In this document: in pieces, positions 50,241 to 61,250 of the stretch
How the letters are laid out: each line of letters starts with the position of its first letter
Position numbering within the stretch: position 1 is the stretch's first letter
Assembly (NCBI GenBank): GCA_016801885.1
Contig: CM028884.1
Span: 9,180,181-9,244,180 of the forward strand
Origin: Toxotes chatareus
Lineage: Eukaryota > Chordata > Actinopteri > Toxotidae
Reading direction: 5' to 3'
Length of the DNA stretch: 64,000 nucleotides
Notes under the pieces: generated by a model
Told to the model about the DNA's origin: nothing
The model's input: the letters and a program-made list of their open reading frames with translations, nothing else
Database searches by the model: none
Translations under genes and position numbers: made by a program

Positions 50241-51283
50241 TCTCCCATACTGTGGAATATTGCCCACTCAAAGTCCCTAACAAGAGCAAAGGAAGATCCA
50301 ACTGTAAGACCAAGGCAGCCAACAACAGATTCTGTTCATTCTCTTTGGAATGAACACAGCTGAGAAACAGCACAGGAGAGGGAGCGCGGCTGCTCTGTAC
50401 AGCTGTAACTCAGTTGTATACACAAGGCTGCAGGCCAAGTGCTGAAGATAATTACAGCGGTGCTGACACATACAATGCATACAGTCAAACACATACACAT
50501 ATTCAATTTACACTGCACATCAGCACTCCTGGAATGCCTCTTGTCCAATCAAAAGTACATGAATGAAGTTACCTGTCATACCTTAAACGTAATAATGGTT
50601 CACTTGGCTTTTTATATATTACTTTTGTGTTCTATAGTGAGCTGCATCAAGCTATAAGAAGACATAAAACGTATAAATTACTGCAGTTTGCAAATGCTTC
50701 CCCAACCTTATTAATAATACACAAACATGACATTGCTTAACTGAGACATTAAATATGCATATGCACATTGGGATACTGAGTTTCCAAAGATTTTTTAAAA
50801 ATTCCAGACTAAATGCTCCTGGAAAAAAAACCTACAGCAGACCAAGAGGGAATTTGGAAGATAAATGAAAGATAAAACTGAAGGTAGACAAAACAAAATT
50901 ATACTTCTTTTGGCATTCAACAGCAACACAAATCATCGACTCTGACCAACTGCAATAAAGCCTCTTTTCAGTCAACTTCTAATGCCCAGCAACTTTTAAT
51001 GGGGAAATCTGGACAAATACATCGAGTCGAAAAGTTTTCCTTCTCGAACCCCTATTGTACTGTTATCAAGTTTTTCTAAAAGCAATGCACCAAAACCACG
51101 AACGGAACAGAGTTTTGTAGCGTGAAGACAGAAAGACATAGGTCCGTAGAGGTGTGCACGAAATTTTCCAATGCTGTCTGAATCCCATTCTATAGGCACA
51201 AAAAAAAGAAATGCTTTCGTGTTGGTTTAGGAACAGTAGATAAAATAGAGTGCCAAACATCCCCACTGTCCATCCCAGCCCAG
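50241..51283. other. AT-rich noncoding spacer
   Basis: No gene or repeat recognised. Short overlapping frames on the minus strand are cysteine- and serine-rich noise. Confidence 0.6.
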
Positions 51284-51348
51284 TAACATTGCCTCAGGAC
51301 ACAGCCTCTGGGTGGCCCCTAACCAGACCTTGGCCTGCCGTCTCTATG
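51284..51348 (+). other. Weak candidate internal exon (65 bp)
   Basis: Upstream, a C-rich pyrimidine tract ends in CAGCCCAG (acceptor AG at 51282-51283). The downstream edge reads CTATG|GTAAGT, a strong donor. Between them two of three frames are open, one reading NIASGHSLWVAPNQTLACRLYG. Both splice edges fit the vertebrate consensus, but 65 bp is too short to judge by coding content and I recognise no protein. It could be an alternative micro-exon, a decoy, or chance. Confidence 0.12.
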
Positions 51349-51454
51349 GTAAGTGCTCTGTCACGAGGCTGCCAGGGGCTACAGCATATGCCACCGAATC
51401 CCTGGCGTATCCCCCATGGTAAACACAGGCCCTGCTAATGGAGGCATGATTCTC

Positions 51455-51491
51455 TGTATGTACTGTATGTATGTATGTCTGTCTGTCTGTG
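51455..51491. repeat. (GTAT)n-(GTCT)n tetranucleotide tract
   Basis: GTAT units change to GTCT units part way, a simple-repeat transition. Confidence 0.85.
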
Positions 51492-53149
51492 CCTCAGACT
51501 GACCTTCAGCTGGCCCACTCCTCCTCCTCTCCGACAAATGGCTTCACGGCTGAATGACGCTGCACTGCCTGGCTCGCTTCATGTGGGGAATAGAGAGAGA
51601 CAAAAAAAAAGAGAAATGGGGGAGAGTGAGAGAGAGACAGAAAGAGACCTCCTCATGTCTCCTTGACCTCAGGGTTCAAAGAGAGAGAAAGTTTGTTCTG
51701 TGAGTCTGGAGCACAACAACACAAGCACAAACTGTTTATGAGATATGCAGTCAAAGAGTATTTGTGCACATGCAAACAGATTCACATTCATTTAATGACA
51801 GAATCATGGAAACACATGCTCATAAACACACACACAAAAAATGCACATCCACATGAACATGGTACTATATCAAGTCAATATCTGTTTTTCAAGCGATTTG
51901 TCAAAACAAAGGACACTGCCTCTTGTAAAACCTGGAGCTGGGATGCTGTTGTATAAAAACGCTGTTTGTGTGAGGTTTGGCAGATACTGTAAGGACACTA
52001 CATGGACAACTGGAGTCATGTTAAAAGAAAAAAAAAAAAGGCAAACTCTGCCCCCAGTGTTATGATCACGTATTATGATCACTGTTGGTTTATTTTCATT
52101 GTTCAGCATATAAACTCGGGCTTTACACATAATGACAGGCTTCCACAGGCCATCCACCTATGTGTAAACAGTCTGCGAGGACTGCTGAGTATAAACTACT
52201 GCACTGAGGATCTGACCTATGAGTCTTGGCAAGCAAACCTTTCCATATATTTATTTGTGTTGACTTTCTTTGTACTGCATGCATGCCTACTGCCAGTGAA
52301 GCATGTCACTGCCCACACTGTAACCTATGTACTGAAACACAATCATAGAGTGAGATGGTTTTAATAGATGCTTGGTACTTCTTTCCCTGACAATGGCCAA
52401 TGCCCCAGCGAGTGTCTGCCATTCTGTGGGCATCTAACATAATTACAGGGCTTTGTAGGTTTGTATAGGAGTACCGGGGCTAGATAGAGCCGTCATTACT
52501 GTACACATACACTGTCGACGCACAACCCCAGAACTACAAAGCAATCACTACAACTGTATTATCTTTCCTGTACAAGTCTATAATTAGTTTTCCTCTTGTT
52601 ACAAAGTGGGCATATGTTTCATGGAAGAATGAAAAGACACAGATTACTTCAAACCTTAACCCTGTCCTATTTCTCTGAGATAGTTTTATAGCAGGCAAAG
52701 ATAAGAGGAGAGCTACAGGGAAGGACTTACAGTATAATGTGTCTCGATATCAGGGAGTATGTGGGGAGTTCAGAGGCAGAGTGGAATGAGGAGCCTGGGG
52801 CTTATGTCTTCAAATCACAGCTTTCCCAAGCACCGTCTCTGCTTTATAAAAGTGAAGATGTTAGAGGGACAAGAATTAGTTTTGACAGTGTACATTCATC
52901 CATGCGCTTGCAGTGTGTGTGTGTGTGTGTGTTCATTACACACAGCCAATAATAATATCAATAATACCAACTTACAATTTCATCTCCATTGGCTTCTGTC
53001 CAATACGGTGCAATTAGTTTACAATATAGTTCCCCTCTCATATCTACATGCTATTTTAGCAGTGGAGGGGTTTATGCTGGCATCCATAAAACATAAAGGG
53101 GTCACATTTAATTGCAAGGGAGAGAGGAGATGAGACAAGACTAATTATC
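51492..53149. other. Noncoding spacer
   Basis: A GA-rich tract lies around 51594-51646 and an A-rich run near 52026-52039. A (GT)n array is at 52912-52932. A short complex patch at about 52395-52500 with CATAATTACAGGGC could be regulatory. No gene. Confidence 0.6.
52912..52932. repeat. (GT)n microsatellite
   Basis: About ten GT units. Confidence 0.9.
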
Positions 53150-53345
53150 TTTATGGCCTGACGGCAATATTTTATTTAACTTCAGCACTGGGACCTTTGC
53201 TATGGGCAGTGGACATGAGGAGATTTACTCCTTGGGCTGAGCAGGATTCTGTGGCAGCTATGATTCCCAGCTGCCAAAATGACAACAGTAATATATACGT
53301 GATGTATTCATTCTTGCGGGCCAAATACAAGAGGTGACTGTATTA
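53150..53345. promoter_or_regulatory. Candidate cis-regulatory island
   Basis: Complex sequence with TTTATGGCC (CDX/HOX-like) near 53149, CAGCTGCC near 53269 and ACTATAATTCC at the right edge. The regulatory reading is by texture. Confidence 0.25.
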
Positions 53346-55999
53346 CTATAATTCCACGTACACATGTTTGTCATCTCTCTCACTTTTTCTCCTTCTGTAT
53401 GCAGGCTGCAAAACTAGTGGCCTGGTTTATGGATAATGTAGTTCTAACACTAAGAAAATGCCAAGAACCTGGGACAAGGGGGCAGTCAGGGGGAAGATGA
53501 GGTCATAAGAGGGAGAAGTAGAAGGAGAAGAAAAAAAAACAGAAAAATAAATTGAGTGAAAAACCCAAGAACAGAGAAGAGGGCAGGAGAGTGGTGTCAT
53601 GGGAGCTGAGAGAGGCTAGTGCCATGCTATTGAGCGCCTGGAAGAGCACAGTCTCTGATTTCTTCCCCTTCTGCTTTTTTCCCTTTCAAAGAGCACTTGA
53701 AAGCTCTTCTGAGGTATCGAGCAGGTGGGAGTGTATGTTAAGGCGGACTGGGGCCAAGAATGGGCAGGGCTGGGTAAAACAGCTCCCTCTTTCCCTATCC
53801 AACTCACAGAAGTGGAGGACTCAGAGGTCCAAAGGCACAGTGGCCCAGAGCTCCAGCCAAGCGTCTCCGAGGAGCCTTCAGCCAGGCAGAGGTGCAAATT
53901 GGAGGCGTGAGGCTGGGCAACTAGGATGAAGGCTAAGCACAAAGGCTGCCTAAAAAGTATCCACGCTTGGAAAAAGGAGAGCAACACTGATACATATTTC
54001 AAGAGATAGTACCTTGACACTTTGACTTTTTTTTTTTTTTTTTTTTTTTTAACCAAAACTGCAAAACATCTGACACTGTCATTCTCAGTATTTTTACTCT
54101 GCTGATAATAACCTCCTCTATTGTTTACCATTCATCAATTTGGCTCAAACAGCTTTTACTATACCAAAAGTACTCCTTCAACACTCTTCTTATTCTCAAG
54201 TCAGAAGCACCTACACCTCAACGGGCACTTAAGGTTATACTGTATTTTATGTAAACAATATCACTACCAAAATATGATGATGTCAGTAAGGGAGTTAGTA
54301 TATTAACTCATACCATGATAATGTCCAGCCTTAACTTATGAGTCATTATGACACTTGAGTTTTTATTGAGACCTGCACAACACTGCTGAATTAAATCAAG
54401 CCAGAAGGCAGTATTGACGCAATCCAGATTTTTTAAAGTTTGCACTTTAATATAATTGATCAAAACAGCAGCCAGCCTTTGAACGCTTGGTCCGCTGGGA
54501 GCAACTTCAAACAGTATCAATTATAGAAATCGGCTCAGAGGAGTGGAGTCAATTCCCTATCAATAAAGTATTCAGCGCCAATCGCCAAGAGATTAGGGGA
54601 GAGATGAGCCAAGTGCAAACCCATAGGACTGCCTAAATCTACTGCATAGTGGATGTTCCAGTAAACTAAGTAGCTTCAGATGATCAAACAGGAGGTATTC
54701 CAATCAAACTGTGCATAGAGCTACAGTAGCAGAAGCTGTTAATACAGTTGTTAACCTCTGGAGAACTGCTTTCAAGCCTTGACTAAAACATGTGAAGGCA
54801 GATGTGGCACTACATTTCCACAATAAGACTGCTCTGTATCTATTGTTATGCTACAACTAAGCATCAATACTCTAAACAATTATGTAGAACAATTTATCAA
54901 CACAATCTGGGAAAACAGGACAATCAAACTGGATTGAGACATTCAGCAAAGTGCCTAGAAAATTAACCTGGACAAACTATGTAAGTAACTCTCAACAGTG
55001 AAGAGATACTGTCAGTTGTGGCAACTCAGTCAACTTAAAAAACATCTATCAGTGTTTTAACTCCTGTAGTTGGGGGCTGCAACCCTTTCTTGTGTTGTCT
55101 CAGAGGAAGACAACCTGCCAAGAATTGTAGACTAAAACAATGCAGAGCATAATCTCAGCATTTAGCAGAACCTTTTCAAAACTCTTAGACGATATCCAAT
55201 ATTTTAGGTCCCAAAATAACCATGAAAAGACTCAAAGAACTTACTACGAAATCTAGAACTGTAAAATAAACTGTACAATCTCCAAATGGACATGGCAATA
55301 ATACTAAATAGAATGGACTTATTGTCTATATTTCAAACACATGCATGTTTTTAGATTTCATCTAGAAAGCCCAAAGATCATGTTATAAATGTTAGAAATC
55401 ACTCTTTTTATAGCAAGAAATCCCACACAACCATAAAGCTGAGCAACTCCTACTTAACATTTTCTCCTTCAACTTTTGGTGTACAGTTTATTTTCCACAC
55501 ACTCTCAGCTCTCTCAATTCAGGGGATTCAATCACTCACAAAGACTTCCTTTTTAATTGTTAACCAAAAACTCTTAGTTTCGACTGATGAACCAAAAAAA
55601 CTTTTCTTGTTTAAGTGAATAAGAAGTTAACTCTTCACCAGGATGTTCCCAAAGAAATCCTCAATCGAAATACAGCATGTTCTGTTTCTATGGCTAAACA
55701 GTGCTGAGACAATGAAGAGGAAACTGCTTCTTTTTGCAGGTGACACAAAGAAATAAAGATATTAATCTTCAGCTCAGACCTGTTAAACAATTAAGAGTGG
55801 CTGTTCTCAGCTTGCCTATCTGATCTACCAACAACACACAAAAACAAAAATACACACATGCACACAGTCACTCACGTGCATACATGTAAGTACACATCCA
55901 CTCCTCCACAGTATCAGCATTACACTGTATAGATGTATTGACAGAGCCATGCCATATCAATGACACCTTCAATCTTTACAGGCCCTTCTCTCTGAAAGC
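53346..55999. other. Noncoding spacer, mostly AT-rich
   Basis: Holds a purine-rich stretch at 53495-53595 and a T24 run at 54027-54050. A minus-strand frame of 171 codons (53616-54131) crosses the T run as a lysine block and is not a gene. From 54100 to 55800 I see nothing but AT-rich unique DNA. Confidence 0.65.
54027..54050. repeat. T24 homopolymer
   Basis: Twenty-four T in a row, the longest homopolymer in the window. It could be the poly(A) of a minus-strand retroelement, but no element body or target duplication is evident beside it. Confidence 0.9.
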
Positions 56000-56400
56000 C
56001 TCTGTTGCGACACAATCATTACAAATTGATTGCAAAATAGCTAACAATCATGATTAAATCATTAAATTCTTGTCTGCGCTTCAGAGAATGGGGAGAAAAT
56101 TAACTTCCCACCAACCTCATTTTTTTCCGAACACGAAATAATGATTTTCTGCCAGTCTAATTACAAAGCCAACATCTGATCAAGCCCGCATCCAGAGGGG
56201 ATTATCACATGCGCCAGTATTAGACCTCATTACCAGCCTGAGTGCAGAATTATTACATCTTGTAATTGGATGGTGAGATTTATATACAGATCAGGCCGGT
56301 TTCTGTAAGATTGTAATTACAGGCTTCGTTGGTTAGCTACTTATCACTCAGCAGTGGAGTGCAGGAAATCGGCGCGTGGAAGAGCATTTCATTAACCCCT
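56000..56400. promoter_or_regulatory. Candidate enhancer with homeodomain-motif cluster
   Basis: Complex, repeat-free sequence with many homeodomain cores: CATTACAAATTGATTG near 56020, TAATTA at 56158-56163, CTCATTACC near 56227, GAATTATTAC near 56247, TAATTGG at 56262-56268, and TAATTA at 56314-56319. Several sites share an AATTACA form. A C-rich stretch and a G9 run (56410-56418) mark the right edge. This is the most enhancer-like stretch here. Conservation and activity are inferred. Confidence 0.45.
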
Positions 56401-56879
56401 CACCCTGTCGGGGGGGGGGACGTTGTACCTTCCATGTCTGTTTTAGGGACAACAGTATCATGAGCACATCAAGCAAATTTATCACCCCCTCCTTTGCCCC
56501 ATACCTGCTCAGACAAGCCCTTACTTTCTTGAAGCTCTTCAGTGAACAATTATGGGAAATTTGTCTGAATAAGCCATCCATTTTTATTGTTGACTGAGCC
56601 CCATTTTCATTTTCTCATTACCCAAGATAAGTGTGTAGAATATGTTCTCAACAGAGGCTTCATAAAGCACCTTGCTTCAGAATTAGCCTGCTGGGGTTAA
56701 CAGGTTAGAAGCTCAGTAGACTGCAGATAGGGAGGACTGTGAAGCCACTTGGCTTCACTCATGTATACAGCTAAGAGACCGCAGTATCTTTCCCCTCTTT
56801 CTGTGGGCAAGGCCTGTACTATTTGCCTTTAGCTCATGTAAATTATTGAACACACTTTCTCCCCTTTTTTTCTTGAGGA
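56401..56879. other. Noncoding spacer between two candidate islands
   Basis: A G9 run, then mixed-composition DNA. Some of it (56440-56620) may extend the left island. No gene recognised. Confidence 0.55.
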
Positions 56880-57060
56880 GGCTCCTTAATTAATGGACCA
56901 GGACGCTTGTTAAACACCTCACTTTCCATGGCACAGATCTGCCAAGTGTGATTAGACAGGGCCAGCGTGCTCCAGTTCATCAGCGCAGCAAAGGAGTGAG
57001 ATAGAGAGGCTTCTGCAGCCATCATCATCTTTCCTCATCACAACTCAAGCAATGGCTGCT
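56880..57060. promoter_or_regulatory. Candidate cis-regulatory island
   Basis: It starts with a TTAATTAA palindrome (56886-56893), which holds overlapping LHX/paired-class cores. Complex sequence follows with GATCTGCCAAGTGTGATTAG and CAGCCATCATCATC. Confidence 0.3.
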
Positions 57061-57524
57061 CTACTTACAAACAGGTCACTCAAGATAAACCAAAGTAAAT
57101 CTGCTCTGACAATGTCAAGCTCTGACACCTTTTACATATGGTAATAAATTGAAAACGGGACTGAGGCAAATCTTGAAGCAAATGAAATGAAAAATGACAG
57201 AGAGAGGAAAAAATGAGAAATGCGTGGAACGTGGAGCTGATGGAACACAACTCATTTGCTGTTCACGATCCTGCAACTCAGCAACAAATGCCTTGATCCA
57301 CGTGTCAGGGTGACACTGGCGGGGAAGAAAAGAAACCATCAGCACCTCTTCACAGTTAACACCCATGCAACTTACTTTCTCTCTGCATATCACCGAGCCC
57401 TCCCCTCCAACAATCAATACAGGCCTACATTTTATGAGACAAGGAGTTAACTTGTTCAATTATGCCACAGACAGCTCTATTCTTTTGTAACAAGTAATCT
57501 GGGTAGTGAAATCAATACTGACAG
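57061..57524. other. Noncoding spacer
   Basis: Mixed composition, no gene recognised. Confidence 0.6.
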
Positions 57525-57605
57525 GCTCATGGCACGCTAGCTAATTTCATATTACCTCCAGCCAATGGCGGAGCAGCTCGTAATGGAGATGTAGTTCCAC
57601 TTCAT
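57525..57605. promoter_or_regulatory. Candidate short regulatory island (CCAAT/YY1-like)
   Basis: CTAATTTCATATTAC is followed by CCAAT at 57562-57566, which overlaps ATGGCGG at 57565-57571, a YY1-like core. CGTAATGG follows. The three motif types lie within about 45 bp. Confidence 0.25.
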
Positions 57606-57863
57606 TATAAGAAAGGAGGGGGGGATCAATACTAGCACAGACACACACCACACATCCACCTTAACACACACAAGCAAAAAGGTCTGATTTTCCACACACA
57701 GACTAACACAAACACGTACGGGCAAAGAGGGCAACCCCGCTACTTCAAAGCCCCCAAGGGGGCTACACAGAGCTGTCTGATGCAGGGCAGATGGGACGGG
57801 GGCGGGGGGGTGGATGGAAGCCCAGGGTCATAACCCCACCCCCAAAATAAATTACACTGCACG

Positions 57864-57879
57864 CACACACACACACACA
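57864..57879. repeat. (CA)n microsatellite
   Basis: Eight CA units. Confidence 0.85.
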
Positions 57880-58182
57880 ACTGCACGCAAATACACACCT
57901 CTCTTTTTCAGACTGTCAAGCAATCATGAGGGAAATATTCACATTTTTATTCACCGATCTTCCACCAAGCACAGACACAAAAACACACAGATGCACACAA
58001 TTAACACTTGACTTCTTCACAACAAGGTCATAATCTGATTCAGAGGATAACTACTGAGAGGGAAAGGGAAAAAGAAAATGAGAGAAAAAAGAAAAAAGTA
58101 AGGGAGGATAACCTTCAGATGGCGGATCAAGTCTTTGACCTCTGCAGCTAATTACAAATTAAACTCCATATCTTCTTTTGTA

Positions 58183-58229
58183 AAGAAAAAAAAAGAAAAA
58201 AAAAAGAAAGAAAGAAAGAAAAGAAAAAA
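58183..58229. repeat. (AAAG)n / A-rich polypurine tract
   Basis: A runs broken by single G bases pass into clean AAAG units. No pyrimidine for about 47 bases. Confidence 0.9.
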
Positions 58230-58850
58230 TATCTCTATTCTTTTTTCCCATTATTGTTATCACTCTGTAGGATTAGCTGGGGACTAAGGGGATGATGTTG
58301 TCTAAGCCGATGTCAACTGTACAATTACTCAACTCATCCCTCCCTTTCCAAGAAAAATAAGACACTGTAGATTAAGATAAGCCGTCTTGAGAAAGAATGG
58401 GGATGTAAAGCCTTTGACAATTACTAAGTACACATGGCACAGGGTGACGATTGCTCTTGGTAAACAAACTAAATACTCATTAGACTTAACTCTGACATTC
58501 CTTTTTTCATAACTTCCTATTATGCAATTTGGATTTATTGCACTCATTAATAATCTTTACCAGGTTAGGCTACAAACACCATGACAGCAGTATCATTTAG
58601 CTTTAGTAAAGGGCACCCGCAGAACAGACGGCTACGTGAGAACACATCTCAACTGCGTTAGGAGAGAACCCAATTAAATGCATTTTAATCTAAATATCCC
58701 CCAATATGCTTTATTGTTCTGCTTTAATTTCCTTGCCACTATTCCATATGGAGCTCCAGTTATCAAGCAGACAGGCTTTATGAGCCCGACAGAGTTGTGC
58801 AACACTGGGGCTCATCGGTACTCAACCATTAACAGACTGACAATGTCTCA

Positions 58851-58862
58851 GCAACAGGGGGC
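58851..58862 (+). promoter_or_regulatory. CTCF-like motif
   Basis: GCAACAGGGGGC agrees with 10 of 12 positions of CCASYAGRKGGC. One motif hit only, so weak. Confidence 0.2.
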
Positions 58863-60283
58863 ACAAGCCTGTAACAAATGCCTGGCATTTGGTGGGAATG
58901 AAGTTAGGACTCAGCTATTCACTGGAGATATTCAACATTTATTAACAATTAGGTGTACACAGCATCCATCACATGCTGAAATAAGAGTTTGGTTGTGCAA
59001 AGTTTTAATGTGTGGACCATTGTGAGGTTTCCCTACTCAGGAACACAGGGAATCTGCTAGTTGTTGCATATCTGTGTGGATTATAGATTCTATGAAACGC
59101 TCGCTCTGCTGCTGCATTGCTGAACAACTTCTTCATTAAGAAAATTGCCATTTCATTCTCTTTATGGCCAGTTTGTCCGTGCAAAGTAACTGTGCCTATT
59201 CAGCTCTATGTACAACTATTGCAAAACAACATGGGGATGTGGGCGTTACGGGAGAGAAGCTGCAGAACAGACTAGGGGAGGCAAGACCATTTCTCCCTAT
59301 GGTAAGTGGCTTTTTCATTTGTTAGCTTAACTAGATTCACGTTTTGGATGTGTGACAAATACAAGTAACTACTTATGATTGGTCAAAACATAAATTTAAG
59401 ATATCCCTAATTATATACCAAGTAGAAAAAAAAATAAGAGAACTCTCTAATCAGCTCCAGCAGGATCTCCAAGGTCTTTTGTGGTTACTGTGGCTCATTA
59501 TGAGAGAATTTGCAGACGTTTTCTACAGAATTACAATAATGCTTTCAAGAGGAACAATTCATAATGCAGCCAATCACAGCACCTCAAGATTTCTGCAACT
59601 GTAATCTGACTGGTGATTAAAGGTGCTTCCAAATGTATTTTGGAACTTCTTTCAAGATATGTACTACACATAACAGGTACCATAATTCTTGACTCATCAT
59701 ACATATCAAATGATAACCAGAGATATTTAATTCAGTTCTTTAAAAAAAAAAAAAGAAGTATTCTGATACTGGAGATAAAATGACTTGTCTGATGTGTTTT
59801 AGATTATTAGAATATGATTCTATGGCTCTTTTTTCTTAAAGAAGCTTGAAGTACGTCACCACCATTTACAGAAAGTACTGAAAAATTGTTATGAACTGAA
59901 GAAATTTGTGGTGAATCAGAGCTGTGATGCACAGATAACTGCTCAGGAATTATTGTGAGGATTGCTCATTTAGTATCTCCCGGCACAGGAACAGCAGATC
60001 TAGGCTGATGACAAGGTGGGGGGCTGTTTTTTTTTTTTATTTTAGGCGCAGCAAAGACGGGAAAATATGCATATTCAGTCACCTGCTGCTTCTTTTCACA
60101 GAACAGTAGGAAGACTAATCAAGATCTAAGACTGAATCTAGTTCACATGGTTCATTTATTTTAATGTGCTGATGTGTAAAATGTTTGCATTATGAAAATC
60201 AATCAAGTTATTACAAGAACACAAAAAAAGTTCATTCAAAAAGTGACTTAGATGAAATATATACAGTATATATTTTGGCCATA
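58863..60283. other. Noncoding spacer containing a weak exon candidate
   Basis: AT-rich DNA with A- and T-runs near 59741-59756 and 60027-60039. Apart from the short frame at 59164-59325 there is nothing gene-like. Confidence 0.55.
59164..59325 (+). other. Weak candidate coding exon or short ORF
   Basis: An ATG at 59164 opens 53 codons to a TAG at 59323-59325. The first 46 codons (starting MASLSVQSNCAYSALCTTIA) end exactly at CCTATG|GTAAGT, a strong 5' splice site at 59302. An alternative start for an exon is an acceptor AG at 59169-59170 after a T-rich tract. The peptide is not low-complexity but matches no family I know. A real exon is possible; a chance frame beside a chance donor is more likely. 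Confidence 0.15.
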
Positions 60284-60545
60284 TCGGTAGCCCAGCTAAT
60301 AGGGCACAGTGCATGTGGAGGTTCAAACTGCATCCTGCCCCAGAACCTATGCCTTTCTGCACAGTTGCCCCATCCCACCAGGTGGAGTTTCTGATGCACC
60401 GACTTGGACATGATCCCTCATCACCTCCCCACCTGCAAATACTGACAACTGGGCACACAGTCATAGTTATACAGAGCACCCTGCTAACTGAGTGCCTCCA
60501 ATTTCTCCTTTCTTTTAATAACAAAATCAAACCCTAGAGCCTAAA
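60284..60545 (+). mobile_element. Degenerate tRNA-derived SINE-like body
   Basis: GGTAGCCCAGCTAATAGGGC (60286-60305) resembles an RNA polymerase III A box, and GGTTCAAACT (60319-60328) a B box. The spacing, about 33 bp, suits a tRNA-derived SINE. GCCTTTCTGCAC shortly after resembles the segment that follows the B box in teleost tRNA-SINEs. The tail ends A/T-rich near 60520-60545. No target duplication was identified, and the copy is clearly old. It is too degenerate to be a functional tRNA gene. Confidence 0.4.
60375..60386 (+). promoter_or_regulatory. CTCF-like motif inside the SINE-like body
   Basis: CCACCAGGTGGA agrees with 11 of 12 positions of CCASYAGRKGGC. It also contains an inverted repeat (CCACC/GGTGG) and a CAGGTG E-box, so other factors could bind. 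Confidence 0.3.
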
Positions 60546-61039
60546 AGAAAAAAGAATGTTTCAAGTTTACTTTTACAGAAATTGACACGATTTCATTAAC
60601 ATGAATAATCAATCAATAATACTGACAATTAACAATTGACTCTTAGGTTATGGGCAATCCTCAGGTTACATGTAATGCCAATTAGATAAATACTGACTAC
60701 AATAGAAGAAATGAATACAATACAACAAATCTACAAACTCAGCAGATACACTTAGAAAACAGGGCGAATCACCTTTTACAGGACTATGTGAAAGCAAGCG
60801 AGTCAGACGCTGAGAAACAGAGACAGGCAGAGCAGGAGTTGAGAGATGGAAGATTCCGACTCACTGTTGCCCATTTTCACCTCCCATTATCTGATTAGCC
60901 TCCCATTTCTTCCCCATCAGTGCAGTGACCTGGATTTCGGTAGGACAGTGATGGTCAGCCAGGGCGGGGTCTACTGAGAGGGGCTAAACCATTTGAGGGT
61001 GGTGGAACCATAAATCAGCAGCAGCGGGAGAGAAGAGTG
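60546..61039. other. Noncoding spacer
   Basis: AT-rich at first, then mixed. Nothing recognised. Confidence 0.6.
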
Positions 61040-61250
61040 AGGAGGATTTATAAAGATGTTGTGCTCGGCCAGCCCACTTGTGGACACTGTGATGAATTCA
61101 CAAGCACATTGCCAAGGCAAACTACTTCATTATACCATGGCCCAGTGGTCATTAATCTCCCTGGGAGGCCAGCATCCTGGGGGATCGCCAGACCAGAGAA
61201 TTTATTCAGGCCTGGAGGTACCCATTTCATTAGCCATTCAATCTGTTCAG
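61040..61250. promoter_or_regulatory. Candidate cis-regulatory island
   Basis: Complex sequence with TTGCCAAGGCAA at 61109-61120 (X-box or NFI-like, arms TTGCC/GGCAA), TTCATTATACCATGG next to it, TCATTAATCTCC near 61149 and CATTTCATTAGCCATTC near 61225. A plus frame of 144 codons (61037-61471) crosses it and ends in CT-repeat peptide, so it is not a gene. Confidence 0.4.

Larger units (their letters stand above)
57606..58850. other. Noncoding spacer with repeats
   Basis: A G-rich patch near 57793-57812, a CA array at 57864-57879 and purine tracts at 58055-58108 and 58183-58229. A small AT-rich patch at 58120-58170 (AGCTAATTACAAATTAAACT) might be regulatory. Confidence 0.6.

Noticed and set aside
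54027..54050. Minus-strand retrogene or LINE poly(A) tail
   Set aside because: No element body, polyadenylation signal in register or target duplication was found next to the T run.
53616..54131. 171-codon minus-strand open frame
   Set aside because: It reads through the T24 run as a lysine block. The remainder matches nothing I know and has no splice or promoter support.
60286..60360. Functional tRNA gene
   Set aside because: A and B boxes are degenerate, no cloverleaf or terminator T-run fits, and downstream text matches a SINE body better.
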